Shown: positions 11,267 to 22,250, numbered from the stretch's first letter. The stretch: 64,000 nt of DNA from Aradus depressus (GCA_963662175.1 OY759224.1:27599489-27663488), one strand, 5' to 3'. Program-made: numbers and translations. The notes: generated from the letters alone by a model not told the origin.

Positions 11267-12330
11267 CTACTTCTGTTATATATCACGGACTCCTATAACA
11301 ATAACTGTATTCAGGAATTAGCTACAATAGTGAGAAAGGAGAAATGGGATGGGGAAGCGATTATTTTATTAATCCTAAAATATTAGGGCATATACAAATA
11401 ACTTAAATACAGGATTAAGGATCCGAGCCTTTAAGGACTAAATGAAGTTAAGGACTATATTTTGTATAATTAGTTTTGTAGCACAGGTGGGGGTACCAAT
11501 TAAGGATATGATTTGTGGACAATGGTCTCCGAGAAGGATAGAACATTTATATGAATCAAAAAATGTTATTTCATTCATTTTAAATGTATAAAAAAGGTCA
11601 TTTCATTCATTTAAATTAATAAAAAATGTACCGGGTGTGGACATAGGTGATATGGCGCCCGGTACCAAACCAAAATTTTGTGTTTGGGAGGGCGTGGGTG
11701 GGGCTTAATTGAGTTGTTTGATTATCCGTCCATCAATTTACAAAATTGAATTTGAACGCCCTTTTATGTTATATATCTGTGGTCACAGAGAATAAATTGG
11801 TAAGTCTGAATTCGTAACTTTTCAGGGCAGCATTTTTTTACTTTTGCATTAATCGTGTAAATCCAGTTTTTTGAATAAATAAATTATGTTTGCATCATTA
11901 TTAATCATATACCTTCTAAATCTATAGGAGTGAATGAAAATGAATATTGTTAATCCTTTCTTGGATTTTCCTTTAGTTACCTAATCATTCCCCATCACTT
12001 ACCTAATTGTTGACCACTCTTACCTAATTATTACACACACCTTATACTCCCTCATCACTTGGAATAGTTGAATAAATGTTTAAATGCAGTTATCTCGTGA
12101 ATGATTACTCAAAGAAGTAGATTTAGTTGATTTAACCGAGAACATACACAATTTTACGAGATACCAAGAAACCCACATCTATATAATTCCGAAAGTATTA
12201 GTCCTGAGCTCCCAACTTCTTCACAGTGCGCAGTTGGCTTGGGAGATGATCACAGTACACTTAACTCATTTTGGAAATTTTACGATTTAACAATTTATTC
12301 CTTATGACCATATATATAACACATTTTTTG
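11267..12330. repeat. Unclassified dispersed repeat D (11800-12060) and flanks
   Basis: The block from about 11810 to 12060 recurs almost unchanged at 30180-30360 and continues at 30820-30890. Shared words include AATCCAGTTTTTTGAATAAA, TATACCTTCTAAATCTATAG and TAGTTACCTAATCATTCC. At 30353 that copy is split by a LINE insertion. No coding sequence is seen. Confidence 0.6.
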
Positions 12331-12638
12331 AGGATGCCGGTAGCTCAGTGGTATGCGTGCTTACCTTCTGAGCTCAAGATTGTGGGTTCCGAGGCCCTTA
12401 GTTTATTTTATCTGGGAGGTAAGTGGTAAGGATGGGACGTTAAGGGATGGTCCCGAGCCTGTACGATGTCAGGTACTCGTTAAAGACTCCTGCCCTAGGT
12501 GAATAAAAATTTAGGGTAGGCAAAATTTAGGACTCCCATAGTAGAGTCGGACTTATGTCCACCAGAGTGACGAAAGAGCGCTCTGGTAGTAAGCGATATG
12601 ACCTCGCAGTTAAAGCCCGGGCATGAGTCATAATAACT
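12331..12638 (+). mobile_element. SINE with tRNA-like head, internal deletion
   Basis: Forward copy with box A intact (GCCGGTAGCTCAGTGG). In box B, GGGTTCCGAGGCC has lost the CGAAACCCGA segment. A further deletion removes the AAACTTAAGCACGCC block. The 3' end reads GAGTCATAATAACTAA, the AATAACT-type tail and not CCTAA. Confidence 0.85.
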
Positions 12639-13560
12639 AAATTTGAAATTTTGCAATATAAACATGCAGAAAAATAATATATTACTTCCCCAACTATTCG
12701 AAATATAGGCAAATTTATGTCAAAAATCTCGAGTTTTCAACAGAATTTTATGTTTTCCGTCTTCTAGATTTCTTCCAAATATGTCTATGTGTCTGTGAAC
12801 ACGATAACTCCCGATAGAATGAATATATCAAGACAAAATCTTACATGTTAATCCAGAACCCACTACCGACGACATCTATTCTTTTTCAGTCAAATCGACT
12901 AAAAGGAATGTGGGATTAAGGGGAAGGCTTCAGATAAATAGTGTAATCACTGCCGATAGAATGAAAATATCTTCACTAAATTTGATATGTGACCAGAATC
13001 CCATAAGGACAAAATCTTTTGATTTTCTTTCACGATTACACAACCTCTTTGCATCGTATCGTAACTGACCGTCGTGTGAATCGACCTTTAAGCGAACCGC
13101 TACTTGAAGAGTTTTAGTGCATCTGCAATCAGAATAACTACTTTCTCCCGCCTTCACTCCTTAATGAATCCTTTAGATTTTCCGAAAAAGTTTTAACAGT
13201 TTAATCGATTTCAAAGTAATTAGCAGAAGTAATTAAGACGATAAAGCACCTATTTAAAAAAAAAAAGTCTTCGATTATCTAGGGATGAATTTTAAATGAA
13301 AAAAAGTTTCGAACTATAATTTCATTCCGTAAGCTGTCCATAACTTTGTCGTTAAAGCAGGTATAATAGATGGATCAAATGGTAATCCGTTCATTGAACT
13401 GATTAATTACCTGTAATCACTTTCAGTAATTATCTCCCCAATTTAGCCATCCTAAGTTGCAGTTCAATTTTCTCATTCCTTCAAGTTGCAACGTTTTGGG
13501 TGTCCACGAATTGTGCATTATGCCTGCAGTGGAGGATAACATAATGGATGTAGAAGGAAT
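12639..13560 (+). repeat. T140 copy and flanking sequence
   Basis: The left terminus TTACTTCCCCAACTATTCGA starts near 12684. It is followed by TTTCATGTTTTCCG-like sequence, GTCTATGTGTCTGTGAACAC and two units with GATAACTCCCGATAGAATG and CACTGCCGATAGAATG. Similarity fades past about 13020. A 75-codon minus frame at 12930-13157 is inside this and is not called. Confidence 0.6.
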
Positions 13561-13596
13561 TCGAGGTTCTGTCGTGTAAATGAAAACACAATATTT

Positions 13597-13637
13597 GGCC
13601 AACGTTTCGGAAACTATTTATTTCCTTCTTCAGGGCC
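13597..13637 (-). ncRNA. Hammerhead-like ribozyme core (candidate)
   Basis: On the minus strand the order is GGCC, CTGAAGA, stem II GGAAA/TTTCC around TAAATAG, GAAAC, GTT, GGCC. This matches the hammerhead layout: the CUGANGA box, a stem II hairpin, the GAAAC box with a vestigial stem III, a GUH cleavage triplet, and stem I formed by the two self-complementary GGCC segments. Small hammerhead variants with reduced stem III are known from Penelope-like retroelements and can act as dimers. Activity is not shown here. Confidence 0.55.
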
Positions 13638-13829
13638 TACAGAATACAACAAACAAATTAGTCATTATGGACAATATAACCAGAAACTTAATAATAATGT
13701 TAAAAAGAGATGGACACAATTTTTATAAATAAATAAAAGAGAAGAAAAAAAAATAATAAAAAATGAATAAAGATTTTATTTTTTGAAAGTAGTTATAAAA
13801 TAACCTATATATAACAATATATATATACT

Positions 13830-14500
13830 GTGATAAAATCTTTTTTTGCTACCACATTTCCTGTAGAAATTTGATCTCTTTCTTTATTTAAATTTTGATT
13901 TCTACAGTAGTTTTTCGAAAAAGGCCCTAAAAAAATATTATCAATAATTTAAGACGTGCAATTTTTAAGAAAGTACACCTATACAACAAACAAATTCCAT
14001 TTAACAAACTTTACACTTGGATTTACAAAGAGATACCAATTTTTTAATAATTTTAAATAGTATTAATTCTAATCCAAAGGTTTTCAAATGAGATTACTGG
14101 GCCAACAGGGAAAATGAATAGAATAGAATTTTATTATGACAAATAATTGGGTTATTTTCTTTATTTACACATTATACTTAAAAAACTAAACATTGAACAA
14201 AACAAAAAATTTACAAAGGAACAAAATCATTAAACTAAATACCTAAAACTATTTCTTTTTTATTTGGGCATATTGAAAAATATAAATGATTAAAAGTACC
14301 TCCTTGACGCCTCTAACACACGATGCAGACCCCGACAACTCTTCACACTTCAATTCCACCCCAGTCAACTTTCATCTAATTGTTCTACTTCACTATATTA
14401 AAAACAACTCAATTTTACAGTGCCTTGTTTCAGAGCTAGCTCACGACTCTACTCTATTTGTTTCACAGCTGTTTTCTTTTTATTATGTCCCTTGTTTTTT
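13830..14500 (+). repeat. Dispersed repeat C, copy 1
   Basis: Shares blocks in the same order with 51000-51660 (forward) and 21700-22240 (reverse): CCACATTTCCTGTAGAAAT, TTTCTACAGTAGTTTTTCGA, GGGCCCTAAAAAAATA, AAGAAAGTRCACCT-like, CAGGGAAAATGAATAGAATA, and a tail of diverged TTCACACTTCAATTCCACC. Length is about 600-700 bp. No coding frame is conserved between copies. Class unknown. Confidence 0.65.
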
Positions 14501-14530
14501 TTAAGACCTCGATATATATATATATATTAT

Positions 14531-14836
14531 AGAGGGCGCCGGTAGCTCAGTGGTAAGCGTGCTTGACTTCTGAGCTCTAGGTCGTGAATTCGTAACCCGA
14601 CCGAGGCCCTTAGTTTATTTTATCTGGGAGGTAAAATAAACTTAAGCACGCCGTCCTTCGGATGGGACGTTAAGCGATGGTCCCTAGCCTGTACGATGTC
14701 AGGTACTCGTTAAAGACCCCTACCCTAGATGAATAAAAATTTAGGGTAGGCAAAATTTAGGACTCCCACAGTAGAGTCGGGCTCATGTCCTCGTAGTTAA
14801 AGCCCGGGCATGAGTCATAAAACCTAACCTAACCTA
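14531..14836 (+). mobile_element. SINE, full ends, 41-bp internal deletion
   Basis: Forward copy with head AGAGGGCGCCGGTAGCTCAG and box B degraded to GAATTCGTAACCC. Near 14788 the body jumps from GGGCTCATGTC to CTCGTAGTTAAAGC, losing the CACCAGAGTGACGAAAGAGC region. It ends in three CCTAA units. Confidence 0.9.
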
Positions 14837-15005
14837 CTGCACATTCATGTTATGTCATATTGATTTCATGTAATTTTTTATATTTTATAATATTTTGGTT
14901 TCTTTTTATTGTCTCGATTTCTAGTATATCCACAGTTGTTCAATACCGTTAGAATAGGGATTTCCACCCCCTAGGGAGGAGGGACCCCTCCTATCTCAGG
15001 TACTC

Positions 15006-15943
15006 TTAACCCTGGAATGCCCCGGTGGGGTCTGATGGACCCCAGCCGCACTTTGAAGTTAGTTTACATGTTGAATACTGCAGGCCGTGCGCCTCTTTCT
15101 CCGTCCTATATCACCCCCTACCACTGCTTCTGATGTTACAGTCGTTTCTCAGTTTATTACGTTCTCGGCTTTCGTGTAGTGAAGTAGTCTATGTAAGTTG
15201 GGGTCCGTCAGACCCCACCGGGGAGTTATCGACCAGTGTTTTTCTCCTTATTTGAGTTTCGTAAAGTGTCGTTTCTTGTCAGTTTTTTATTTGTTGCTTT
15301 TTTTTTTCTGCGCTCAAAATGTCTAAAAGACGTAAATTGAGTGAAGAAGATATTAGAGATCTTTTGGTTCAGATGGAGGAGGACAAGCTTCTGATACTGA
15401 AGATCATATTGAAGAACATGAAATGCCACGTCATGTTCTTCAATATGTGATGCATCTACCTCACAAGTAGTGACCTTTTTGGGAGAGAAAGTTCGATGTT
15501 GCTTCTGCGACCGAAAAGAAGACAAGAAAACTAAATATTTATGCTCAACCTGCCAGAGAGTCATGTGCTGTGAATGTTGACATTTTTATGAGCAATTTCA
15601 TTTTACCATTACACATTAATTCATTCATGTTAAGTATTCACATGTAGTTTCATGTTATTTTATATGAAAAACATTCGAATTTTGTGAATTTTCTTGCAAA
15701 CTGGAGCTTTGTTTAGGTACTCTGTCTTTCTACATGTTTTTCCCTTACAGTTTGTTTTTCATTACTATTATTCACCCATTCTTTGTATAAATAAAAAACT
15801 GATTAAAATTTTAGTTATTTGAATTTTTTATCATTGTTTCCTTCAATCCTTTCACTCAATTTAGTGAAATTCAATGTTGGGGTCTGACAGACCCCACACG
15901 GGAGTTATGTGATGTGTTTTAGACCGGGGCATTCTAGGGTTAA
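15006..15943. mobile_element. Internally deleted piggyBac element (930 bp)
   Basis: TTAA flanks both ends (15006-15009 and 15940-15943). The termini CCCTGGAATGCCCCGG and CCGGGGCATTCTAGGG are inverted copies, and the subterminal GGGGTCTGATGGACCCC hairpin recurs as GGGGTCTGACAGACCCC on the other side. TTAA duplication with CCC-starting ends is diagnostic of piggyBac, which excises precisely. Inside are the start and the extreme C-terminus of a transposase, with the catalytic core missing. Confidence 0.9.
15320..15580 (+). pseudogene. piggyBac transposase remnant: N-terminus plus Cys-rich domain
   Basis: The frame from ATG at 15320 reads MSKRRKLSEEDIRDLLVQME, an acidic N-terminus typical of piggyBac transposases. 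It runs into a palindrome at 15405-15447. Further on, another frame gives VRCCFCDRKEDKKTKYLCST followed by CQRVMCCEC and a stop near 15580. This matches the C-terminal zinc-binding cysteine-rich domain that binds the element's ends. The several hundred residues of the DDD catalytic core are deleted. It cannot be active, but its ends could be moved by a related transposase elsewhere. Confidence 0.8.
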
Positions 15944-15993
15944 GTTAATATAAATATGTCTGCCTAGCTCATATCTCCATTATTGTTGAACCT

Positions 15994-16027
15994 TGTACTG
16001 ACGATGGCGTAAGCCGAAACTTGTACA
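15994..16027 (+). ncRNA. Hammerhead-like ribozyme core (candidate)
   Basis: The order is TGTA, CTGACGA (15998-16004), stem II GGC-GTAA-GCC (16006-16015), GAAAC (16016-16020), TTG, TACA (16024-16027). TGTA and TACA can form stem I, and stem II is perfect with a stable GNRA-like loop. The triplet before stem I reads TTG, not the usual NUH, so self-cleavage would be impaired. It lies 50 bp after the piggyBac element and before an AT-rich run. Confidence 0.5.
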
Positions 16028-16039
16028 TATTTATATATA

Positions 16040-17600
16040 TGTATGTAGAATTGGACAATAAAAAAGAAAAAATGTATCATATTTTTAATTTTCATTATTA
16101 GTATTTCCATAGAGACAAAACGCAAAAAATGTATTCGGACAGTTATTATAGTTTATAAATTTGAGACCCCTTCCCTGAACACCTCCTTGCCTTCAGTCGA
16201 TATAGCTGAAAGTTCACAGGTTATGTCCTCATTGAGTTTTGACTTTAAATATGAAATTGTCGACACATTCATTAAAACGCACAGTGGGGCAAAACTCATA
16301 ATAATTATTAGCGCAAAAAAATTAAAAAGTACAGCTCTCATATTTTACAAGCATCTATATGATAGGAAAACATTATAATTAAAGAGATACGTGTCATTGG
16401 AGTAAAAAAAAAATGAAAAAAAGCACTTGATCGTACAATAGCAGTTTAATAATGGAAATATAATAGAATAATTTTAAAAATAATACGACGAATCCAGCGA
16501 TGAGTTGGTTGGCAACAAGTTGGGTTCTCTGAGCAGCCATAACACATCCGTCGGAAAATATTTTTTGTAGAACGATACTTTCAACCATAGCGAAAACATG
16601 TAAGAGTTCTTCACTACATTAGAACTTCCTGTAAAAAGAAAAAAAAAATATATAAATACGGTGGCTTATCAAGGAGAGCTAAGGTTCTGCTTCTTTTACA
16701 ACAATTACAATACTAAACTGAAAAATGTTAAATTTTTTGGGCTGCTTTCAAAATGTAAAATTTCCAACAAACAAATTTATGCATTGAATTTAATTAATTA
16801 GTGCACTATTTTGGCAAAATAAACAATATAGTTTATTAACTTATCTTCTCCTGAATCAGACATATTACCTAAGGTTTGAAAAATATATGAACTGCACTGT
16901 ACCACTGTCTGTAACTCATGTGAAAAGATAATGACGTGTCCTTCCTGTGTTTACATGCCGACTTTGCCCACTTATTATAAACAACTGAGGCCCACCTCTT
17001 GGGTTCAATGTCCACAACTAATCTACTTCCAATACCAATTGTTCCCATCTTTTCAGTGAGAGTTTCAGAATTTGAATTTTTTCGTGCTAAGTTTGTGAAT
17101 TGCCCCACTGTGCATCGGCAGTTATTGGGGTTTTTGAGTTGAGCCTTCCTCTGACCCCCCCCCCCCCCCCCCCTTCCCATCTGACGATTCTGCTGAAAAT
17201 TGATGTGTCGTCCTTATCGGGTTTCTGAATCACATATAGAATTTTGTATAGTTATGGAAGTAACAATACGCGGAGTCAGGTAACTTTAATATTATGGAAT
17301 GGACTGAGGATGAGTTTAGTGTCAGTCATGTCGTTTGGATTACCCGATATTCAATCCAGCTCCAGACAAATTAGCAGACCCATCACTGTTAAACCTTCAA
17401 ATAACAGCCAGACAGATAATCTCTAGCACAGGGTCACTAATGATCCCCTTATCCAGAAAAGGTAAACCTATGACAATTATCGGATTGAGAAATCATCTCT
17501 GGAATTATGTTGTTCAGTAATTATGTAGGTGAAATTGAAATAATTTCACAGGCTGCAATGTAATCGTGCAAAAATCTAAGATCGCATTTCTCGGTGGTTC
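16040..17600. other. No supported gene; T140 traces and an open segment near 17335
   Basis: The C-rich run at 17154-17173 sits in a reverse T140 context (CATCGGCAGTTATTGGGGTT, then CTTCCCATCTGACGATTCTG). Two overlapping frames at 17244-17520 contain DKLADPSLLNLQITARQII and GKPMTIIGLRNHLWNYVV, which look protein-like, but I cannot assign them to a family. Everything else is AT-rich without repeats that I can match. Confidence 0.35.
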
Positions 17601-17605
17601 GCAGG

Positions 17606-17693
17606 CTCGGGACCATCGCTTAACGCCCCATCCGAAGGATGGAGAGCTTAAGTTTATTTTACCTCCCAGATAAAATAAACTAAGGACCTATAC
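17606..17693 (-). repeat. SINE fragment
   Basis: Central SINE block in reverse orientation, from CAGGCTCGGGACCATCGCTT to CCCAGATAAAATAAACTAAG. Both ends are truncated. Confidence 0.75.
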
Positions 17694-17699
17694 TTCACA

Positions 17700-18940
17700 G
17701 TATGTGTGATTGTGATTGGAAGGTTTCTGAGTGCTCTACCGCAAAAACCATTTTAGATACTAACTTGAAATTTGATAAGATGAGATCACATGCTAACTTA
17801 GATTTGATTAGATTTTGGCCGAAATCAGACATAAATTGAGACCATATTACTCAACTGTTTTTGTACAATTTACAATATACCTCTTATTTTTATGACCTAA
17901 TCAAAACACTTTTCAAGCAATCGATGTTGATAGACTCAAAATGCATATTTTTTATTATATACAATTTTTTGCAGGTTGTCCGGTGTTTGAGATACATGCA
18001 GAAAACCATCATGAAATGTAGTTTTGAAATTCATTATTTTAGTCGTTTCATTGGTTTACACAAAAACGATTAGTTCTATCGAAAAATTGTTCCATACTAA
18101 AAATGTTTCTTATTAAATTTCCAATCGGCAATTTAAGTTGCCACATTTGAGATAGGATCAATACAACCGAAGTTACAGAGTCTCAAAAAATGAAAAATAA
18201 GTTTCCGTAGGAAATATTTCAAAATTATGTTTAATTGTAACGCATAACAATGAATTATAAAATACGTTTTTATTGGTAATAGATCACAGATGTACTCACT
18301 GTCGAGCTGCCCTGACGCCAACTCATTACTTTCTTATACCCAGTAATGCCAGTATGAAATGATTTTATAAAGGGAGAAAGGGAGAGAAAGTGATCTGTAA
18401 GGGAGGTTGGTATAAGAATGTCCTGTAATTGCCACATCACATATTTTACGTAATGACCATTTTAATCATTATAACCAACATTACTTCCGGAGTAACGCCC
18501 GGTGATACTGCTAGTAATTTTTTTTTTCAAAAAAATATGAAGAATAAATATTAGAGTGTGTAGGGATGGTTTGGAAGTATGAAGTATCAACGAATGGGCT
18601 GGAGTGATACTAAATATTTATGTCGGTGTTTATTTCCCGAACCATCAGCACCCTCCTGTTCCAATAACCTCCGTCTATAACAACCTGAATTTTCTTTTTG
18701 GCGAAAATCAATGGCCACATTCCGGAGGAAGCCACTGAATATCCCAACTGGAAGGGTTTGGCAATTGTTTTCATAAGCAGCTTTCACAGAAAACGTAAGA
18801 GAAGTGACATTCTCAAGAGATTTTTTTGGATAGGACTATAAATTTCTGCTTAATGTAAACTAAAACAAAAAAAAAAAAAAATTGTGTACTTCCATAGGAC
18901 GAATAAGGCATTAAACAATGTAGGAAGGAACGTTTCATAG
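17700..18940. other. No gene or repeat recognised
   Basis: AT-rich sequence with only short open frames lacking motifs. Oligo(A) of 14 occurs near 18868. I see no match to other repeats of the window. Confidence 0.35.
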
Positions 18941-18947
18941 TTTGTGG

Positions 18948-19243
18948 GCGCATCGTGTGTTCAAAACCCGACCGAGACCCTTAGTTTATTGTATCTGAAA
19001 GGTAAAATAATCTTAAGCACTCCGTCCTTCGGATGGTGCGTTAAGCGATGGTTCCGAGCCTGTACGATGTCAGATACTCGTTAAAGACCCCTGCCCTAGG
19101 TGAATAAAAATTTAGGGTAGAAAAAATTTAAGACTCCCACAGTTGAGTGGGGCTCATGTTCACCAGAGTGACGAAAGAGCGCTCTGGTAGTAGACGATAT
19201 GACCTCCTAGTTAAAGCCCGGGCATGAGTCATAATAACTAATT
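18948..19243 (+). mobile_element. SINE, head degraded
   Basis: Forward copy that begins inside the head (GGGCGCATCGTGTGTTCAAA). Box A is lost and box B is changed. The body is otherwise complete to GAGTCATAATAACTAA, the AATAACT-type tail. Confidence 0.8.
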
Positions 19244-19275
19244 TCTAAATTTTTTTGGCAGAGCTCGTCCACATA

Positions 19276-20065
19276 TGAGTTCACCAGAATCAAAACTCAC
19301 AATATCCAAAAATCTAAATTTTAGGAATTTGCCAAAAACCGCTCTCGACTACAATTTGCTTCGCCGGTTCTTTCAAATGTTTTTTTTATTACATCCTGTT
19401 AGCACTTTAAAATGAAATACAAACCAAAAAAAAAAATTTTTTATATAGCGTTATAAAAATAAAAGCAGTAAAATTTTGGATAATGTTAGTTTTGAAAGCA
19501 ATGTTTGGATAATGTGAGTTTTGATTCCCACCACATAGGATAATGTTAGTTTTGATTCCCACCACATAGGATAATGTTAGTTTTGTTCCCAACTTTCTCA
19601 AACATGTATAAATAAATCAAAACCATTCAACATTATCAAATGTAATGTAAATTTATTGTTACAATTATTACAACTTAAAATAATTAAAAAAAAAAAGAAA
19701 AATGATTAAAACTGACACATAATTATAATTTTACATAAAGCATAGGTAATAATAAAATTGTATTTAAAATAAAAACTGCAAAAAAATATAGCACAAAATA
19801 AAAAAATAAACGATAACCTCTTTCAGCAGGTTATGCTTGCAAATACTGCTTTCTGATTGGTTAAAAGACGCTTAGTGTCAGAACTAACATTATCCACTAG
19901 GATAATGTTAGTTCTGACTCAAATCCTCAACTTCTAGGCCCATTAAACCTAGGATATGGTGACTTTTGACATATTTGAATTCAGCTCAAACAATTGCAAA
20001 AATAACCACTGCCATCTCAATTTTGTTAATTTTGGATATTGTGAGTTTTGATTCTGGAGGACTCA
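19276..20065. mobile_element. 790-bp MITE with internal arrays of its terminal motif
   Basis: The ends TGAGTTCACCAGAATCAAAA and its inverted partner (TTTTGATTCTGGAGGACTCA at 20046-20065) pair over about 38 bp. TA flanks both sides, which suits a Tc1/mariner-type element. The inner part of the TIR, GGATATTGTGAGTTTTGATT, is echoed inside as GGATAATGTTAGTTTTGATT in a tandem array at 19475-19590. It is echoed again as an inverted pair at 19877-19918. No transposase is present. Confidence 0.75.
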
Positions 20066-20069
20066 TATA

Positions 20070-20800
20070 TCCTCCTTAAGGTCTGCAGTAAAATCATAGA
20101 TGAAACAATACTCCTTCAATAAATGATTAGACTACAAGTTGTTTGTGACAAGTTCTTAAGTTGGACTGGGACTTGATCAAGGTGAAGTGAAATTTGTGTA
20201 GAGTGCACTTTTCATATTAGGTGGTATGTACTTAGCAGAGGAACTTAGAGGCTCTGTCAGGTAGGTACTTGGAAGTACAACTTAGACAAAATGAGGAAGC
20301 ATCAGCTGAGAGATAAGCAATATAAACTACTTAAAGTAGTCCCAGAAGCTTGGGATAACTTGCAGGGACAACTTTAATATATAGTTCTGATAAGGGACTT
20401 ATCCTTTGAGTTAGTACCAATCAAAAGTCCATTGACACTGGCGTTAAAAGGCGTGCTAGATTGCGGATAAGGAAGGAACTAGGTCAATTAGTTGGCTGAT
20501 CCCATTCCTTTAGTCAACTATAACGTTCACCAGTTAGAATCATACTCATGATCATTTGTCATTGATGTACTTCCCCAGAACGAATTAATCAACTAAGTAT
20601 TCACTCTCCCATCAAAACCAATAAAATAGACCATTAGGGCTAAAAATCAATAGTAGACTTCCATTTTTCTCTCATTGTTCAAAAATAATAGAATAACCAT
20701 AATAAAAAAATTGTGTTTCATATTCAAAAACATTATTTGAAACATAGCTTTCATTTTTATTTTTTTGGAAGAGATCTACGTTTTAATCACTATTTTTTAT
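20070..20800. other. No gene; T140 end and repeat B traces
   Basis: At 20565-20640 there is a reverse T140 end (TGTACTTCCCCAGAACGAATTAAT is present, split here by substitutions). At 20700-20775 there is part of the 48180/52500 repeat (TTGTGTTTCATATTCAAAAA). The remainder is unclassified. Confidence 0.4.
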
Positions 20801-20808
20801 TATATATA

Positions 20809-21586
20809 CAGTGAAACCTCTCTTGGCGGTCACCTCTGATAGCCGGACACCCCTGGTGGGCGGACAATTTTTACGGTCCCGGCAGAATATATAGGGATTC
20901 CAACACATTTGCCCCTCTCTTGGACGGACGCGGACAGTGAAATCGAGTACCGAGAAGAGCAGACTACCTCTGTTGGACGGACAGGCAGGCCTCTAATTCG
21001 GGTTGACGCTTAATATGTTCTTAGAATTCACTTTTAGAGGGAAGGTTGATGTTTATTCTGTGGACTTCTCGTTGTACATTGTACTACCAACCTACCAAAT
21101 TTTCCACGTAGTGCACCTGTGTTTACGAAGGGACTCGTAATTCCAAGAAGTTTGTAATGTTCCATACTGTCAGTTACCAAAACCAACGCGAACTTAATCA
21201 ATCGTTATTGCCTCCAAGCAAACGATGCTTCGTCATTAATTTTAATTTCTCAGGTAGAGGACAATATAGGAAACTCAATTGGGGGAAAAAAAAATTGAAA
21301 CCAAAGAAAATGTCTGATTTTTTTATAACTTAGACGTTATACCATTGTTTATGTTCGGATTCTAGTACAAATTTCTGATTTTATTACAAATTTCTAATTT
21401 TTTAAAACTGTATTCAGTTGTTCAATAAACAACATTTTTTACATACGATACACGTGTTTAGAAAAGATACCTTTCATCCTTATCAATTTGCCTTCTATTG
21501 TCCTTTTCCCTCTGTTAGGAGGACACCTCTGCTGGGCGGACAGCTTCCATGGCCCCATTGGTGTCCGTCTAAGAGAGGTTTCACTG
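20809..21586. mobile_element. pogo/Tigger-like MITE (778 bp)
   Basis: Left terminus CAGTGAAACCTCTCTTGG and right terminus AAGAGAGGTTTCACTG are inverted. TA flanks both (20807-20808, 21587-21588), followed on each side by further TATA. GGACGGACA and GGGCGGACA motifs cluster near both ends. CAGTGAAACCTC-type ends with TA duplication are characteristic of pogo elements. No DDE transposase frame is seen. Confidence 0.75.
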
Positions 21587-21699
21587 TATATACTAATTTA
21601 TTTTTCTAGTTTATTTTTTTTATGTATTTTTATTACCATTTTATTTATTTATATTTATTTATATACATATATTGTGATGTATAAAAAATACACACATTT

Positions 21700-22250
21700 A
21701 AATTATTAATATTAAAAAATTAATTATATTTACTTTTCTATAAATTCCAAGAAGCAACTGAATTAGTAAATAAAAAATATGAATGCATTTTCTTTTAAAG
21801 CAAATGAGTAAAAAACAAAACACGGCCATCAGCTGTTTTTGAATTAGTGTAGAGGTCTGGTGTATGGTCTGGGTTGAGATGTGAAGGTGGACAGAGAGTT
21901 GTTGTTTAGGCTTAAGGTGTGATGAACTAAGTAGGTGTGAATTAACAGTAAAATTGATGCGCAAAGAAGGTACTGTTATTTATTTATAATTACAAAATAT
22001 GTATGCCTAAAAATATATAACTTTGATTTGAAGAATGGCCAAAATATAATACAAAAAAAAAAAAGAAGGATTGAAATAGTTTGTTAATTGAAATTTTTAA
22101 ATTTTACTTGCACTTTCTTAAAAATAGCACGTCTTGAACTTTTGATATTTTTTTAGGGCCCCTTTCGCAAACTACTATAGAAATCAAAATTTAGTAAAAA
22201 GACCAGTTATAAAATTTCTACAGGAAATGTGGTAATTTTTATTTGTTTAT
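21700..22250 (-). repeat. Dispersed repeat C, copy 2 (reverse)
   Basis: Reverse counterpart of the repeat at 13830 and 51000. It contains TATAGAAATCAAAATTTAGT, TTTTTTAGGGCCCCTTTCGC and AATAGCACGTCTTGAACTTT. The segment at 21830-21970 parallels 51490-51640 with clear decay. Confidence 0.6.

Noticed and set aside
12331..12420. tRNA gene candidates (tRNA-like sequence with boxes A and B)
   Set aside because: These are the heads of SINE copies: the same 345-bp body follows each time, and no acceptor stem closes around a tRNA-sized unit.
15226..15564. 112-codon minus-strand ORF
   Set aside because: It is the antisense of the piggyBac transposase remnant.
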